A stretch of DNA of 64,000 nucleotides from Nocardioidaceae bacterium (GTDB taxonomy: Bacteria > Actinomycetota > Actinomycetes > Propionibacteriales > Nocardioidaceae), in contig JAUJOE010000004.1 in assembly GCA_030447805.1 (NCBI GenBank), positions 16,423 through 80,422 on the forward strand, read 5' to 3'. The notes beneath the pieces are model-generated. The model saw nothing but the letters and a program-made list of their open reading frames with translations, made no database searches and was not told the origin of the DNA. Of this stretch, positions 34,501-43,831 are shown piece by piece; position 1 is the stretch's first letter; each line of letters opens with the position of its first letter. A program made the translations under genes and the position numbers.

Positions 34501-35533
34501 ATGCGGGCGGTCCAGTTCTCGGCGTACGGCGACCCGCCGACGCTCGTCTCGATCGCGCCGCCTGCCTGCCCGCCCGACGGGGTGCTGATCGAGGTCCACG
34601 CCACCGGCGCGTGTCGGTCGGACTGGCACGCCTGGCAGGGGCACGACCCGGTGCGGCTGCCGCACGTGCCGGGGCATGAACTCGCGGGCGTGGTGGCGGA
34701 GGTAGGCCCCGAGGTAGCGCGTCGTCAGGTCGGCGAGCGGGTCACCGTGCCGTTCGTCTGCGGCTGCGGACGGTGCGAGTTCTGCCTGGCCGGCGACGCG
34801 CAGGTATGTCCGCGACAGACCCAGCCGGGGTTCACCGGACCCGGCTCGTTCGCCGAGCTGGTGGCGATCCACGCAGCTGACCATAACGTCGTGCCGCTTC
34901 CCGACTCGGTGGACTTCGTGACGGCGGCGTCGCTTGGGCTGCCGGTTTGCCACGGCGTACCGCGCTCACCGCCCATGGCAGGGTCCGGCGCGACGACTGG
35001 GTGGCGGTCCACGGGTGCGGTGGCGTCGGACTGTCGCAGTGATGATCGCAACGGCGCTTGGGCAACGCGTCGTCGCGATCGACGTCTCACCGGCGGCCTT
35101 GCTCCGAGCCGGCGAGCTCGGCGCGGAAGCCCTCATCTCCGGTGGCGACGACATCCCGACCCGAGTCGCGGAGGTGACCGGGGGTGGCGCGCACGTCTCC
35201 CTGGACGCAGCCGGATCGACGGCCACCGCGGTCGCGTCGGTGGAGTGCCTGCGGCCACGAGGGCGGCACGTTCAGGTCGGCTTGCTGCTCGGTCGGCACT
35301 CAACTCCCCCACTGCCCATGGACCGGGTCGTCGCCAACGAGCTGGAGATCCACGGCTCACACGGCATGGCCGCCCGCGACTACCCAGCTCTCCTTGAGCT
35401 GGTCGAGTCTGGAGCGCTGCGCCCCGACCTGCTTGTCGGCCAGGTGATCGGACTCGAGCAGGCGGGTGCCGCGCTGGCCGCCATGAGTCGGCCTGCGACC
35501 ACGGCCGGCATCACGGTCATCCGCCTGCACTAA
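34501..35533 (+). CDS. Zinc-dependent alcohol dehydrogenase, MDR superfamily (frameshifted)
   Basis: ~344 residues. N-terminal GroES-like part with the catalytic zinc site (GACRSDWHAWQGH, VPGHELAGVV) and the four-cysteine structural zinc loop (VCGCGRCEFCLAGDAQVC). The Rossmann motif GCGGVGLSAVMIATALG lies in another frame. Indels near 34945 and 35035 split it. The NAD/NADP-binding end includes VVAIDVSPAALLRAGELGAE. Start ATG 34501 lies 8 nt after the right islet repeat; before the insertion it would have followed yajQ directly, plausibly in one operon. Substrate unknown. Confidence 0.85.
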
Positions 35534-35552
35534 CTGGCGGCGGAGTTGGGTC

Positions 35553-35607
35553 GAGATGCGCGAGAATGCTGCCGCAAGACCGCTCAGACAGCATTCTGAC
35601 GCATCTC
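35553..35607. repeat. 19-bp near-perfect inverted repeat after the dehydrogenase gene
   Basis: GAGATGCGCGAGAATGCTG (35553-35571) and CAGCATTCTGACGCATCTC (35589-35607) pair at 17 of 19 positions with a 17-nt loop. It sits between the dehydrogenase and the convergent MMPL gene. It could be a bidirectional terminator without a U-run or a small palindromic repeat. Confidence 0.65.
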
Positions 35608-35671
35608 GGCGGCCCCTCACTTCCCTGGGGTGGATCAAGCGGGACGGCGGCGTTCGCCAACTGCCGCTGAC

Positions 35672-37786
35672 TTACCCGGTGGACTCGCGGAGGCCGTAAC
35701 GCTCCCACCAGCGGCGCAGCGGCCCCGGCGCCCACCAGTTGGCTCCTCCCAGCAGTCGCATGGTCGCCGGCACCAGGAGCGCCCGCACCACGGTGGCGTC
35801 GACGAAGATCGCGACGATCATGCCGACACCGATCAGCTTGATGAAGGTGATACCCGACGTCGCGAAGGCTCCGATCACCACCACCAGCAGGAGTGCTGCA
35901 CTGGTGATGATCCGCCCGGTGCGTTGCAGGCCGACAGCCACCGCTTCGGCATTGTCGTGGGTTTGGTCCCAGGCCTCTCGTACCCGCGACAGCAAGAACA
36001 CCTCGTAGTCCATCGACAGCCCGAAGAGGATCGCCAGCATCAAGATCGGCTGCGTGGCATCGATGAACCCAGTCGGGGTGAAGCCCAGCGCGTCGGCGAA
36101 ATGGCCGTCTTGGAAGATCCACACCACCACGCCGAATGACGCCACGATGGAGATCGCGTTCATGACCGCCTTGATGGGCAACACCACGGAGCCGAAGGCA
36201 ACGAACAACAACCCGAACATGACCAAGACCACCAGCACCGCCATCACCGGCAGCGTGCTGGCCAACGAGTCGAGCAGGTCGACAAGCTGAGCCGTCTCAC
36301 CGCCGATCAGGGCGCTGGCTCCCGCTGGCGGTGCGACTGCACGCAGCCCCTCGACGATGTTTCGGGCCGCCTCCGACTGGGGATCGGCTGCGTACCTGGC
36401 TTCCAGCAGGGCGGCGCCGTCTTGCTCGGCCGACACCGTCACCTCCTCCACCCCGGGCACGGAGTCCAGCCGGTCGACGTACGACCCGAGCGCGGCACCC
36501 GAAGCGCCGGTCACCAGCACTTCGGCGGACGCGGCCGCCCCGCCGGGGAAGTCAGCGGCCAGCCGTTCCGCGACCACTCGGCTCTCGGTCGATTCGGGCA
36601 GCACGCGTTCGTCGACACTGCCGAAGTTGACCCGCAGGAACGGCGCACCGATGGCCAGCAGCACAACCACGATCGACACCGCGTAGACGACCGGTCGGCG
36701 CATCACGCTGCGCGCGACGGCGGCCCAGCCTCCGTGATCCGTCTCGGTCGGGGCACGCCGCCTGCGCCACGGCAGCGCCAGTGCGTCCACCCGGTGACCG
36801 AGTACGGCGAGCAGCGCGGGCAGCACGGTGAGGGCCGCCGCCATCGCCACCAGCACCGCCGCCATGCCGCCGAAGCCCATCGACTGCAGAAAGTTCTGCG
36901 GGAACAACAGCAGCGAGGCGAGCGCCGATGCGACGATCAACCCAGAGAACGCGACCGTGCGGCCGGCCGTCGCCATCGTCTGCGCTACGGCGTCCCGCAC
37001 GCTGTCGCTGCGGGGCAGTTCCTCCCGGAACCGGCTCACCATGAACAGCGCATAGTCGATCGCCAGACCGAGCCCGAGCAGGGTGATCACATTGATGGCA
37101 AAGATCGAGACGTCGGTGAACAGCGAAAGCACCCGCAACAACGTGAATGCACCAAGGATCGCGATGCCGCCGACCACGAGCGGCAGCACCGCCGCGGCAA
37201 GGCTGCCGAGGATCAGCAGGCACAAGACCAGCACGATCGGCAGCGAGACAGCCTCCGCTCGGCCGATGTCCTCGCCGACCTGCTCCCCGACATCGAAGAA
37301 GACAGCACTCGGGCCGCCGTACGACGTCTCCAGCCCCGGGGCGGCGAGGTCATCCTTGACCGCCTGATAGCTCGCATCAAGCTCGTCGTCGTCGTTACCG
37401 ACAAGGGTGATCGCGGCATAGGTGGCATGCCGGTCAGTGGAGACGAAGGCCGGCGAGCCGGTGTCGTAGTAGCTGACGGCACGCTCGACGTCGCTGCGGG
37501 GCAGGTCTTTGAGCGTCTCGGTCACGGCGGCGCGGAACTGCGGATCGTCCACGGTCAGCTCGGCATCTTCGTACAGCACGACCACATCGGCGGCGGTGCG
37601 GCCGAATACCTCGGCGGCCTGGGCGCTGGCCGCCGCCGATTCGCTGTCGGGATCTTCGAAGCCGCCACCGGACAGCGCGCCGAAGACGCCCGTCCCCCAC
37701 AAGGCGGCGACGGCGACGAACACAACCCCAGCCACGAGCACAGCGAACCGGCGACGATGGACCAGGTGGCCGAAGCGGTGAAACAT
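35672..37786 (-). CDS. MMPL-family RND exporter
   Basis: 704 residues, intact. Twelve-helix RND layout in two halves: helix 1 (RFAVLVAGVVFVAVAALW), an extracytoplasmic loop, helices 2-6, a second loop and helices 7-12. The paired proton-relay residues are visible as GLGLAIDYALFMVSRFREE and LFGLSMDYEVFLLSRVREAW. These transporters export lipids, glycolipids or small molecules using the proton gradient. ATG 37786 has AAAAGGAGC upstream. Divergent from a TetR gene with an operator between them, so probably repressed by it. Confidence 0.92.
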   Translation of the reverse strand: MFHRFGHLVHRRRFAVLVAGVVFVAVAALWGTGVFGALSGGGFEDPDSESAAASAQAAEVFGRTAADVVVLYEDAELTVDDPQFRAAVTETLKDLPRSDVERAVSYYDTGSPAFVSTDRHATYAAITLVGNDDDELDASYQAVKDDLAAPGLETSYGGPSAVFFDVGEQVGEDIGRAEAVSLPIVLVLCLLILGSLAAAVLPLVVGGIAILGAFTLLRVLSLFTDVSIFAINVITLLGLGLAIDYALFMVSRFREELPRSDSVRDAVAQTMATAGRTVAFSGLIVASALASLLLFPQNFLQSMGFGGMAAVLVAMAAALTVLPALLAVLGHRVDALALPWRRRRAPTETDHGGWAAVARSVMRRPVVYAVSIVVVLLAIGAPFLRVNFGSVDERVLPESTESRVVAERLAADFPGGAAASAEVLVTGASGAALGSYVDRLDSVPGVEEVTVSAEQDGAALLEARYAADPQSEAARNIVEGLRAVAPPAGASALIGGETAQLVDLLDSLASTLPVMAVLVVLVMFGLLFVAFGSVVLPIKAVMNAISIVASFGVVVWIFQDGHFADALGFTPTGFIDATQPILMLAILFGLSMDYEVFLLSRVREAWDQTHDNAEAVAVGLQRTGRIITSAALLLVVVIGAFATSGITFIKLIGVGMIVAIFVDATVVRALLVPATMRLLGGANWWAPGPLRRWWERYGLRESTG

Positions 37787-37825
37787 CGGAGTGCTCCTTT
37801 TGTAGTGAACAGCGTTAACCGAGTA

Positions 37826-37862
37826 CGGTGTTAACTATGCTAACGCCGTTAACTGTTGTCAA
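37826..37862 (-). promoter_or_regulatory. MMPL promoter overlapped by a palindromic TetR operator
   Basis: Minus-strand TTGACA (37857-37862) and CATAGT (37834-37839) are 17 bp apart. A palindrome CGGTGTTA-N7-TAACGCCG (37826-37848, one mismatch) covers the -10. The hexamer GTTAAC recurs at 37814, 37830 and 37848, which may extend the operator. Binding here would block MMPL transcription and could autoregulate the TetR gene. Confidence 0.65.
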
Positions 37863-37883
37863 GCCCCGCACCAAGCACGGGCT

Positions 37884-38633
37884 GTGAAGATGCAGCGCAC
37901 ATCAGGCGACCAGCCGCCAGCCGCAGGCGGCGCGCTGCGTCGCGAGCGACGGAACGCGACAGAGGCCGAGATCAAAGCGACGGCTCGTCGGCTGCTGGTC
38001 CAAGCGGGCGACGCCATGTCGTTGCGGGCCATTGCGCGGGCGATGGGGCTGACGGCGCCGGCGCTGTACCGCTACTACGCCAACTATGAGGACCTGGTTA
38101 GCGCGTTGGCGGTTGACGTGTACGACGAGCTGGTGGCGGCGCTGGAGCAGGCGCGCGACGGCGTGCCCGACGACGACGTTGAAACCAGGCTGTTTGAAGT
38201 CAGTCGGGCCTTCCGGAGCTGGTCACTGCAGCATCCGCCGGAGTTTCGACTGCTGTTCGCCAACCCGATAACCCGGCCGGCGAACGCCGCGCGTCCCGAC
38301 ACTTTGGCAGCTGCGGGGCAGCGGTTCGGGAAGGTCTTCGGCGACCTGGTTGCCGAGCTCTGGCGACGACGTGAGTTCCCAGCCGCCAGCGAAGCAGGCC
38401 GCCACCCGCAGGTCGCCGACCAGCTAGCCGCGCACCCGTTGGCGGCCGCCGGTGTGCTCCCACCCGATGCGTTGTACGTGTTCCTGCGCTGCTGGGCGCG
38501 GCTCTACGGCATGGTGACGATGGAGGTATTCGGGCATCTTCGGTGGGCCTTGGCGGACTCCGAACCGGTGTTCGAGGACATGCTCGCCGACAACGCTCGG
38601 GCGCTGGGCATCCTCGACCAGCGCCGCCAGTGA
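37884..38633 (+). CDS. TetR-family transcriptional regulator
   Basis: 249 residues, intact. A basic N-terminal stretch, then the HTH TEAEIKATARRLLVQAG...LRAIARAMGLTAPALYRYY (about residues 26-68), then an alpha-helical ligand-binding domain with the TetR_C/WHG-type ending (DALYVFLRCWARLYGMVTME, FGHLRWAL). GTG 37884 or ATG 37890 is the start. Divergent from the MMPL exporter. Confidence 0.9.
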   Translation: MKMQRTSGDQPPAAGGALRRERRNATEAEIKATARRLLVQAGDAMSLRAIARAMGLTAPALYRYYANYEDLVSALAVDVYDELVAALEQARDGVPDDDVETRLFEVSRAFRSWSLQHPPEFRLLFANPITRPANAARPDTLAAAGQRFGKVFGDLVAELWRRREFPAASEAGRHPQVADQLAAHPLAAAGVLPPDALYVFLRCWARLYGMVTMEVFGHLRWALADSEPVFEDMLADNARALGILDQRRQ

Positions 38634-38681
38634 CGCGTAAACTGGGGACAGCAGACGCGGGGGCCGGGTAGGAAGGTCACG

Positions 38682-40550
38682 GTGGCCAAGCAGGTCAAGC
38701 AGCTTGACCGAGTCATCATTCGGTTCGCCGGTGACTCCGGCGACGGGATGCAGCTAACGGGTGACCGGTTCACCCACGAGACAGCAGCGTTCGGCAACGA
38801 CCTCTCGACGTTGCCGAACTTCCCCGCCGAGATCCGCGCTCCCGCCGGCACCCTGCCTGGGGTCTCGTCGTTTCAGCTGCACTTCGCCGACCACGACATC
38901 CTGACGCCCGGCGACGCTCCCGACGTACTGGTCGCCATGAACCCCGCGGCGCTGCGGGCCAACACCAAGGACCTGGCAGCCGGCGCGACGATCATTGTCG
39001 ACACCCACGACTTCACGGCGCGCAATCTCACCCGGGCGGGTTACACCGCCAACCCACTCGAGGATGGCTCACTCGACAAGTTCAGCCTGCACAGCGTCGA
39101 TCTCACCGCGCTGACCGTTGAGGCGATCAAGGACTTCGGACTCACCCGCAAGGACGCCGGGCGCACCAAGAACATGTTTGCGTTGGGCCTGTTGTCCTGG
39201 CTGTACGGGCGCCCGGTCGAGTCAACCGAGGCGTACTTGACCAAGCGGTTTGCCAGCAAGCCCGACATCCGCGACGCGAACCTGGCAGCGTTTCGGGCCG
39301 GGTGGAACTTCGGTGAGACAACAGAGGGCTTCGCGGTCTCCTACGAGGTCAAGCCGGCGCCGATGCGCGCCGGCACCTACCGCAACATCACCGGAAACCT
39401 GGCGCTCAGCTACGGACTGGTAGCTGCGTCCGTGCGGTCGCGGCTGCCGCTCTTCCTGGGCGCCTACCCGATCACGCCGGCCTCCGACATCCTGCACGAG
39501 CTGAGCAAGCACAAGCGATTCGGTGTCGTCACCTTCCAGGCTGAGGACGAGATCGCCGGAATCGGCGCCGCCCTGGGCGCCTCCTTCGGCGGCTCACTTG
39601 GTGTCACCACCACGTCTGGGCCGGGCATCGCGCTGAAGAGCGAGACAATCGGCTTGGCCGTGTCGCTCGAGCTGCCGCTGATTGTCGTCGATGTGCAGCG
39701 CGGCGGACCGTCGACCGGGCTTCCCACCAAGACCGAGCAGTCTGACCTCCTGCAGGCGATGTTCGGGCGAAACGGTGAGGCCCCGGTCGCCATCGTCGCG
39801 CCGCAGTCTCCCGGGGACTGCTTCGACGCGGCCGTGGAGGCCGCCCGGATCGCCGTCACCTACCGCACCCCGGTCATGCTGTTGTCCGACGGCTACCTCG
39901 CCAACGGCTCCGAGCCGTGGCAGCTGCCCGACCTCGACACTCTGCCAACGATCGATCCCTGCTTCGCCACCGCGGCCAACCACGAGACCGAGGTCGGCGA
40001 CCGCGAGTTCTGGCCGTACAAGCGAGACCCGGAGACGCTGGCTCGACCGTGGGCCATCCCGGGCACGCCGGACCTCGAGCACCGGGTGGGAGGGCTCGAG
40101 AAGGCCGACGGGCACGGCAACATCTCCTACGACCCCACCAACCACGACCTGATGGTGCGAACACGGCAGGCGAAGATCGACCGCATCGCCGACTCGATCG
40201 GTCCGTTGGAGGTCGACGACCCGAGCGGCCAGGCGCGGCTGCTCGTGCTGGGGTGGGGCTCGACGTACGGCCCGATCGGCGCAGCGTGTCGCCGGCTTCG
40301 CCGGCACGGGCTCGACGTCGCCCAAGCCCACCTGCGGCACCTCAACCCGTTCCCCAGCAACCTCGGCGAGGTCCTGCGGCGCTACGACCGGGTCGTCGTA
40401 CCCGAGATGAACCTGGGTCAGCTCGGCTTGCTGCTGCGGGCGAAATACCTCGTCGACGTGATCGGTTACAACCAGGTACGCGGCCTGCCTTTCACCGCCA
40501 CCGAGCTTGAGGCTGTCTTCACCACCACCATCGAGGAACTGCACCGATGA
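38682..40550 (+). CDS. korA: 2-oxoacid:ferredoxin oxidoreductase, fused gamma-alpha subunit
   Basis: Oxidatively decarboxylates 2-oxoglutarate (probably) to succinyl-CoA with reduced ferredoxin, replacing or supplementing the NAD-linked complex in the TCA cycle. 622 residues: a gamma domain (~1-190; RVIIRFAGDSGDGMQLTGDR) followed by the alpha domain (~215-600; FLGAYPITPASDILHELSK, TTTSGPGIALKSE, DVQRGGPSTGLPTK). GTG 38682 with AGGAAGG upstream. Overlaps korB by 4 nt (ATGA). The alternative substrate pyruvate cannot be excluded. Confidence 0.92.
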   Translation: MAKQVKQLDRVIIRFAGDSGDGMQLTGDRFTHETAAFGNDLSTLPNFPAEIRAPAGTLPGVSSFQLHFADHDILTPGDAPDVLVAMNPAALRANTKDLAAGATIIVDTHDFTARNLTRAGYTANPLEDGSLDKFSLHSVDLTALTVEAIKDFGLTRKDAGRTKNMFALGLLSWLYGRPVESTEAYLTKRFASKPDIRDANLAAFRAGWNFGETTEGFAVSYEVKPAPMRAGTYRNITGNLALSYGLVAASVRSRLPLFLGAYPITPASDILHELSKHKRFGVVTFQAEDEIAGIGAALGASFGGSLGVTTTSGPGIALKSETIGLAVSLELPLIVVDVQRGGPSTGLPTKTEQSDLLQAMFGRNGEAPVAIVAPQSPGDCFDAAVEAARIAVTYRTPVMLLSDGYLANGSEPWQLPDLDTLPTIDPCFATAANHETEVGDREFWPYKRDPETLARPWAIPGTPDLEHRVGGLEKADGHGNISYDPTNHDLMVRTRQAKIDRIADSIGPLEVDDPSGQARLLVLGWGSTYGPIGAACRRLRRHGLDVAQAHLRHLNPFPSNLGEVLRRYDRVVVPEMNLGQLGLLLRAKYLVDVIGYNQVRGLPFTATELEAVFTTTIEELHR

Positions 40551-41539
40551 CCACCAACTTGCCCACGCCGGGGCTGCGCGACGTACCGACAGCCGAGACA
40601 CCGATGACGCGGAAGGACTTCGCCAGCGACCAGGAGGTGCGCTGGTGCCCCGGGTGTGGGGACTACATCATCTTGGCAGCGGTGCAGGGGTTCCTGCCGA
40701 CGTTGGGGCTGCGCAAGGAGAACATCGTCTTCGTCTCGGGGATCGGCTGCTCATCGAGGTTCCCGTACTACCTCGAGACCTACGGCATGCACTCGATCCA
40801 CGGTCGGGCGCCGGCGATCGCCACCGGTCTGGCGACAGCCCGGCCCGACCTGTCGGTATGGGTGGTGACCGGTGACGGGGACGCGCTGTCGATCGGGGGC
40901 AACCACCTGATCCACGCGCTGCGGCGCAACGTCAACCTGACGATCCTGCTGTTCAACAACCGCATCTACGGGCTCACCAAGGGCCAGTACTCGCCGACCT
41001 CAGAGCCGGGCAAGATCACCAAGTCGACGCCGATGGGCTCGGTGGACCGGCCGTTCAACCCGGTGTCGCTGGCGCTTGGCGCCGAGGCGACGTTTGTCGC
41101 CCGCACGCTGGACTCCGACCGGGCGCACCTCACCGAGGTCCTGCAGGCGGCGGCCTCCCACCGCGGCACGAGCCTGGTGGAGATCTACCAGAACTGCCCG
41201 ATCTTCAACGACGGCGCCTTCGACGTACTCAAGGACAAGGAGCAAGCCGAGGCCCGGCTCGTGCGGCTCGAGCACGGCAAGCCGGTGCGCATCGGTGAGC
41301 GCGAGTGGATCCACGACGCGCACGCCGACGACCCCAGTCGGGCGTTCGAGATCTCCCGACTCGACGACGGCACGATGGCGCACGTGCCGATCGGCATCTT
41401 CCGGCAGGTCGAGCGGCCGACGTACGACGACCAGGTGCGCAGCCAGCTCACCGCCGCAGCCTCGACTCAGGGCGAGGGTGACCTGGACGCGTTGATCGCG
41501 GGCAGCGACACCTGGACGGTCAGCCACGCTCCGTCGTGA
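40547..41539 (+). CDS. korB: 2-oxoacid:ferredoxin oxidoreductase, beta subunit
   Basis: TPP and Fe-S subunit, 330 residues, intact. RWCPGCGDYIILAAVQ (Cys34, Cys37) contributes to the 4Fe-4S site with FVSGIGCSSRFPYY. The thiamine-diphosphate motif is GDGDALSIGGNHLIHALRRN (from ~107) with NNRIYGLTKGQYSPTS. It pairs with korA; no separate ferredoxin gene is adjacent. Convergent with the secreted protein gene with a 20-nt overlap at the 3' ends. Confidence 0.94.
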   Translation: MTTNLPTPGLRDVPTAETPMTRKDFASDQEVRWCPGCGDYIILAAVQGFLPTLGLRKENIVFVSGIGCSSRFPYYLETYGMHSIHGRAPAIATGLATARPDLSVWVVTGDGDALSIGGNHLIHALRRNVNLTILLFNNRIYGLTKGQYSPTSEPGKITKSTPMGSVDRPFNPVSLALGAEATFVARTLDSDRAHLTEVLQAAASHRGTSLVEIYQNCPIFNDGAFDVLKDKEQAEARLVRLEHGKPVRIGEREWIHDAHADDPSRAFEISRLDDGTMAHVPIGIFRQVERPTYDDQVRSQLTAAASTQGEGDLDALIAGSDTWTVSHAPS

Positions 41540-42227
41540 AGACGCCGCTGTAGGAGCGGATGTACTTCGTGCTCGCCGGCGTTGTGACTCGCCAGAACCA
41601 CCGACCGTTGCGCGGCGCCCCCACGGTGAAGCTCCAGCCACCCTTGGCGCCGGCCTTCGTGCTCCTCACGTGGTCCCAACCGCAGGTCGCGCACGAGCGC
41701 CTGAGCAGACTCACCCGCTGGTGTCCGTAGTCCGGCGTCACCCGACCGTGGAAGCGCCCCGTGTCGTCCTCGAGCTGCGCGTCGAAGTGCCGGTGCACGA
41801 ACACCGTCGTGCGGGCGCGGGACGGCTGCAGGTTGCGGTTGCCGCGGTAGCGCACCTGGTACGTCGCGTTCGCCACGGAGTTCGCAACGAAGGTGAACGA
41901 CGGGTAGTCGGACTTGGTGGTGTAGCTGGTCTGCAGGTAGTTCCACTGGCTCGTGCCGTTGATCTTGCGGAACAGCTTGACCCGTACGCCGCGCACGGCG
42001 CCCTGCTGGCCGTTGACCGTGGCCGCCACCTGGCCGCGAATCGTGGTGTTGGAGCCATAGCCCCTGATGTGGTCGAAGCGGAAGAAGCGGACCGGGGTGT
42101 CGTAGCGCGACGCCACCTCGCTTGCGGTTGGCGCCAGGGCTGGCGGCGACGCGGCGGTTGTCGGAGCCGGCACCCCTAGCAACGCGGCAGCGCAGATGCC
42201 GACCAGTGTTGAGCGGAGGAGTTTCAT
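41520..42227 (-). CDS. Secreted protein of unknown function
   Basis: 235 residues. ATG 42227 with GGAGGAG upstream; signal peptide KLLRSTLVGICAAALLGVPA with cleavage near APTTAA. The mature part looks all-beta: two Ig-like or cell-wall-type modules (TTIRGQVAATVNGQQGAVRG, RVKLFRKINGTSQWNYLQTS; then a second module with RRSCATCGWDHVRSTKAG, where a CxxC pair could form a disulfide). The strands resemble the 'gxvxG...gxxVxLqrr.gg.W' repeats of actinobacterial surface proteins. No enzyme motif seen. Divergent from the M1 peptidase. Confidence 0.7.
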   Translation of the reverse strand: MKLLRSTLVGICAAALLGVPAPTTAASPPALAPTASEVASRYDTPVRFFRFDHIRGYGSNTTIRGQVAATVNGQQGAVRGVRVKLFRKINGTSQWNYLQTSYTTKSDYPSFTFVANSVANATYQVRYRGNRNLQPSRARTTVFVHRHFDAQLEDDTGRFHGRVTPDYGHQRVSLLRRSCATCGWDHVRSTKAGAKGGWSFTVGAPRNGRWFWRVTTPASTKYIRSYSGVFTTERG

Positions 42228-42334
42228 GGGGCCATCCTGATTGAGGCACTGCGCTTTCGCAGCCCAGCACCGCAGCACACTCACCGTGCTAGGCTGCGGC
42301 AGTTTCTCACATCCCACGGGGGAAGGCCACTGCC

Positions 42335-43744
42335 ATGCCGAGATTGCCATGGATTGGCGCGCTGTGCGCCCTCGTTGTCTTCGGTAGTAGCGCCTTGGAA
42401 CCTGCCAGCGCCAGCCTGCCGACGTACGACGAGGCGCGGTCGCATCCCATCGAGGATCCCTACTACCCCGCCAAGGGCGATCCGCGCTTCGACGCGCTGC
42501 ACTATGACCTCGACCTGCGCTGGTCACCGAAGACCCGCACGCTCCATGGAGTCGCCACCATCGACTTCCGGGCAACACAGGACACCACCTCCCTCCAGCT
42601 CGACCTCGGTAAGCCGCTCGAGGTCAGCTCAGTGCTGCTGGACGGCGCACGGCCGGTTGCGACGTCACATTCTGGCAACGTGCTGGTCCTTAGAACCGGC
42701 AGGCTGTGGCGGGGAGAACGCCACACGCTGACGATCACCTATGCCGGCACCCCTCAGCCGGTGCGAGCACCCACGACGCGCACCGATTTGCTCACCGTCG
42801 GGTGGACGACCACGCGATCGGGTGCGGTATGGACGATGCAGGAGCCGTTCGGGGCGTTCACCTGGTACCCGGTCAACGACCACCCGTCCGACAAGGCGTT
42901 CTACGACGCTCACATCGACGTGCCCGGCAAATGGGTGGGCATCTTCAACGGCGAACTCATCGACCGAACAACCCGCGGCGGGCGCACCGTCACCGACTGG
43001 CACCTAGCGTCCCCCGCGGCCAGCTACCTGATCACGATCGCCATCGGAGACTACGTCCATCGAAGTGACACCGGTCCGCGCGGATTGCCGATCACCTACT
43101 GGGTGCCCGCCGGGCGCACCGACATGGTGCGATCGCTGCGGGACATGCCGTCGCTGCTGCGGTGGCTTGAGTCCAAACTCGGTCGGTTCCCGTTCGACCG
43201 CATAGGCGCGGTAATGGTGCCATCGAGCTCGGCGATGGAGACCCAGACCCTGATGACTCTGGGAGTGCGGACATACAGCCGAGACATGCGCGGCTTGCTT
43301 GTACATGAACTTGCGCACCAATGGTTCGGCGACAGCGTGACACCGAACAACTGGAAGGATCTGTGGCTCAACGAGGGCTTCGCCACCTACATGGACAAGT
43401 GGTGGGGCGCCCAGCATCGCGGTCTCCCGATGGGGTATTGGGTCTGGTACTGGACGATGAGCGACCAGCGCTGGCGAAACCAAGACGGCCCTCCCGGTGC
43501 CTACGACCGAAAAGAGTTCGCCGACACCTGCGTCTACTACTGCAGCGCGCTCATGCTGCGCGAACTCCGAGGCAAGATCGGTGCGAAGACGTTCGACGCG
43601 TCGTTGCGCCGCTGGGTGCAAAGCCACGAGGGCGACAACGCCAGCCGCACGACGTACATCAGGTGGCTCAACGACTTCACCGGCCGAAACCTGGGGCCGT
43701 GGCTCAGGCACTGGCTGACCGCTGAGAGATCTCCGGCTCGTTAG
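42335..43744 (+). CDS. Secreted M1-family metallopeptidase
   Basis: 469 residues, intact. Signal peptide (LPWIGALCALVVFGSSALEP), an M1 N-terminal beta domain (YDLDLRWSPKTRTLHGVATI), a substrate-recognition motif SAMETQTLMT in place of GAMEN, and the zinc site HELAHQWFGD (~323-332) with the third ligand Glu in WLNEGFATY (~346). The C-terminal helical domain of longer family members is missing, so it is the short form. Shine-Dalgarno GGGGAAGG before ATG 42335. Likely an exported aminopeptidase. Confidence 0.92.
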   Translation: MPRLPWIGALCALVVFGSSALEPASASLPTYDEARSHPIEDPYYPAKGDPRFDALHYDLDLRWSPKTRTLHGVATIDFRATQDTTSLQLDLGKPLEVSSVLLDGARPVATSHSGNVLVLRTGRLWRGERHTLTITYAGTPQPVRAPTTRTDLLTVGWTTTRSGAVWTMQEPFGAFTWYPVNDHPSDKAFYDAHIDVPGKWVGIFNGELIDRTTRGGRTVTDWHLASPAASYLITIAIGDYVHRSDTGPRGLPITYWVPAGRTDMVRSLRDMPSLLRWLESKLGRFPFDRIGAVMVPSSSAMETQTLMTLGVRTYSRDMRGLLVHELAHQWFGDSVTPNNWKDLWLNEGFATYMDKWWGAQHRGLPMGYWVWYWTMSDQRWRNQDGPPGAYDRKEFADTCVYYCSALMLRELRGKIGAKTFDASLRRWVQSHEGDNASRTTYIRWLNDFTGRNLGPWLRHWLTAERSPAR

Positions 43745-43831
43745 CAGCGACCGACTGGGGCTGGCACCGGTTGGAATGCGAGTCAGCAGCAAGACATAGA
43801 GACGGCCCTGACACCGGCTAGGGTTTCTGGT

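Noticed and set aside
36422-37834. Long plus-strand frame (470 codons) opposite the MMPL exporter.
   Set aside because: His/Gln/Arg-rich shadow translation; the minus-strand MMPL gene is intact and has a Shine-Dalgarno.
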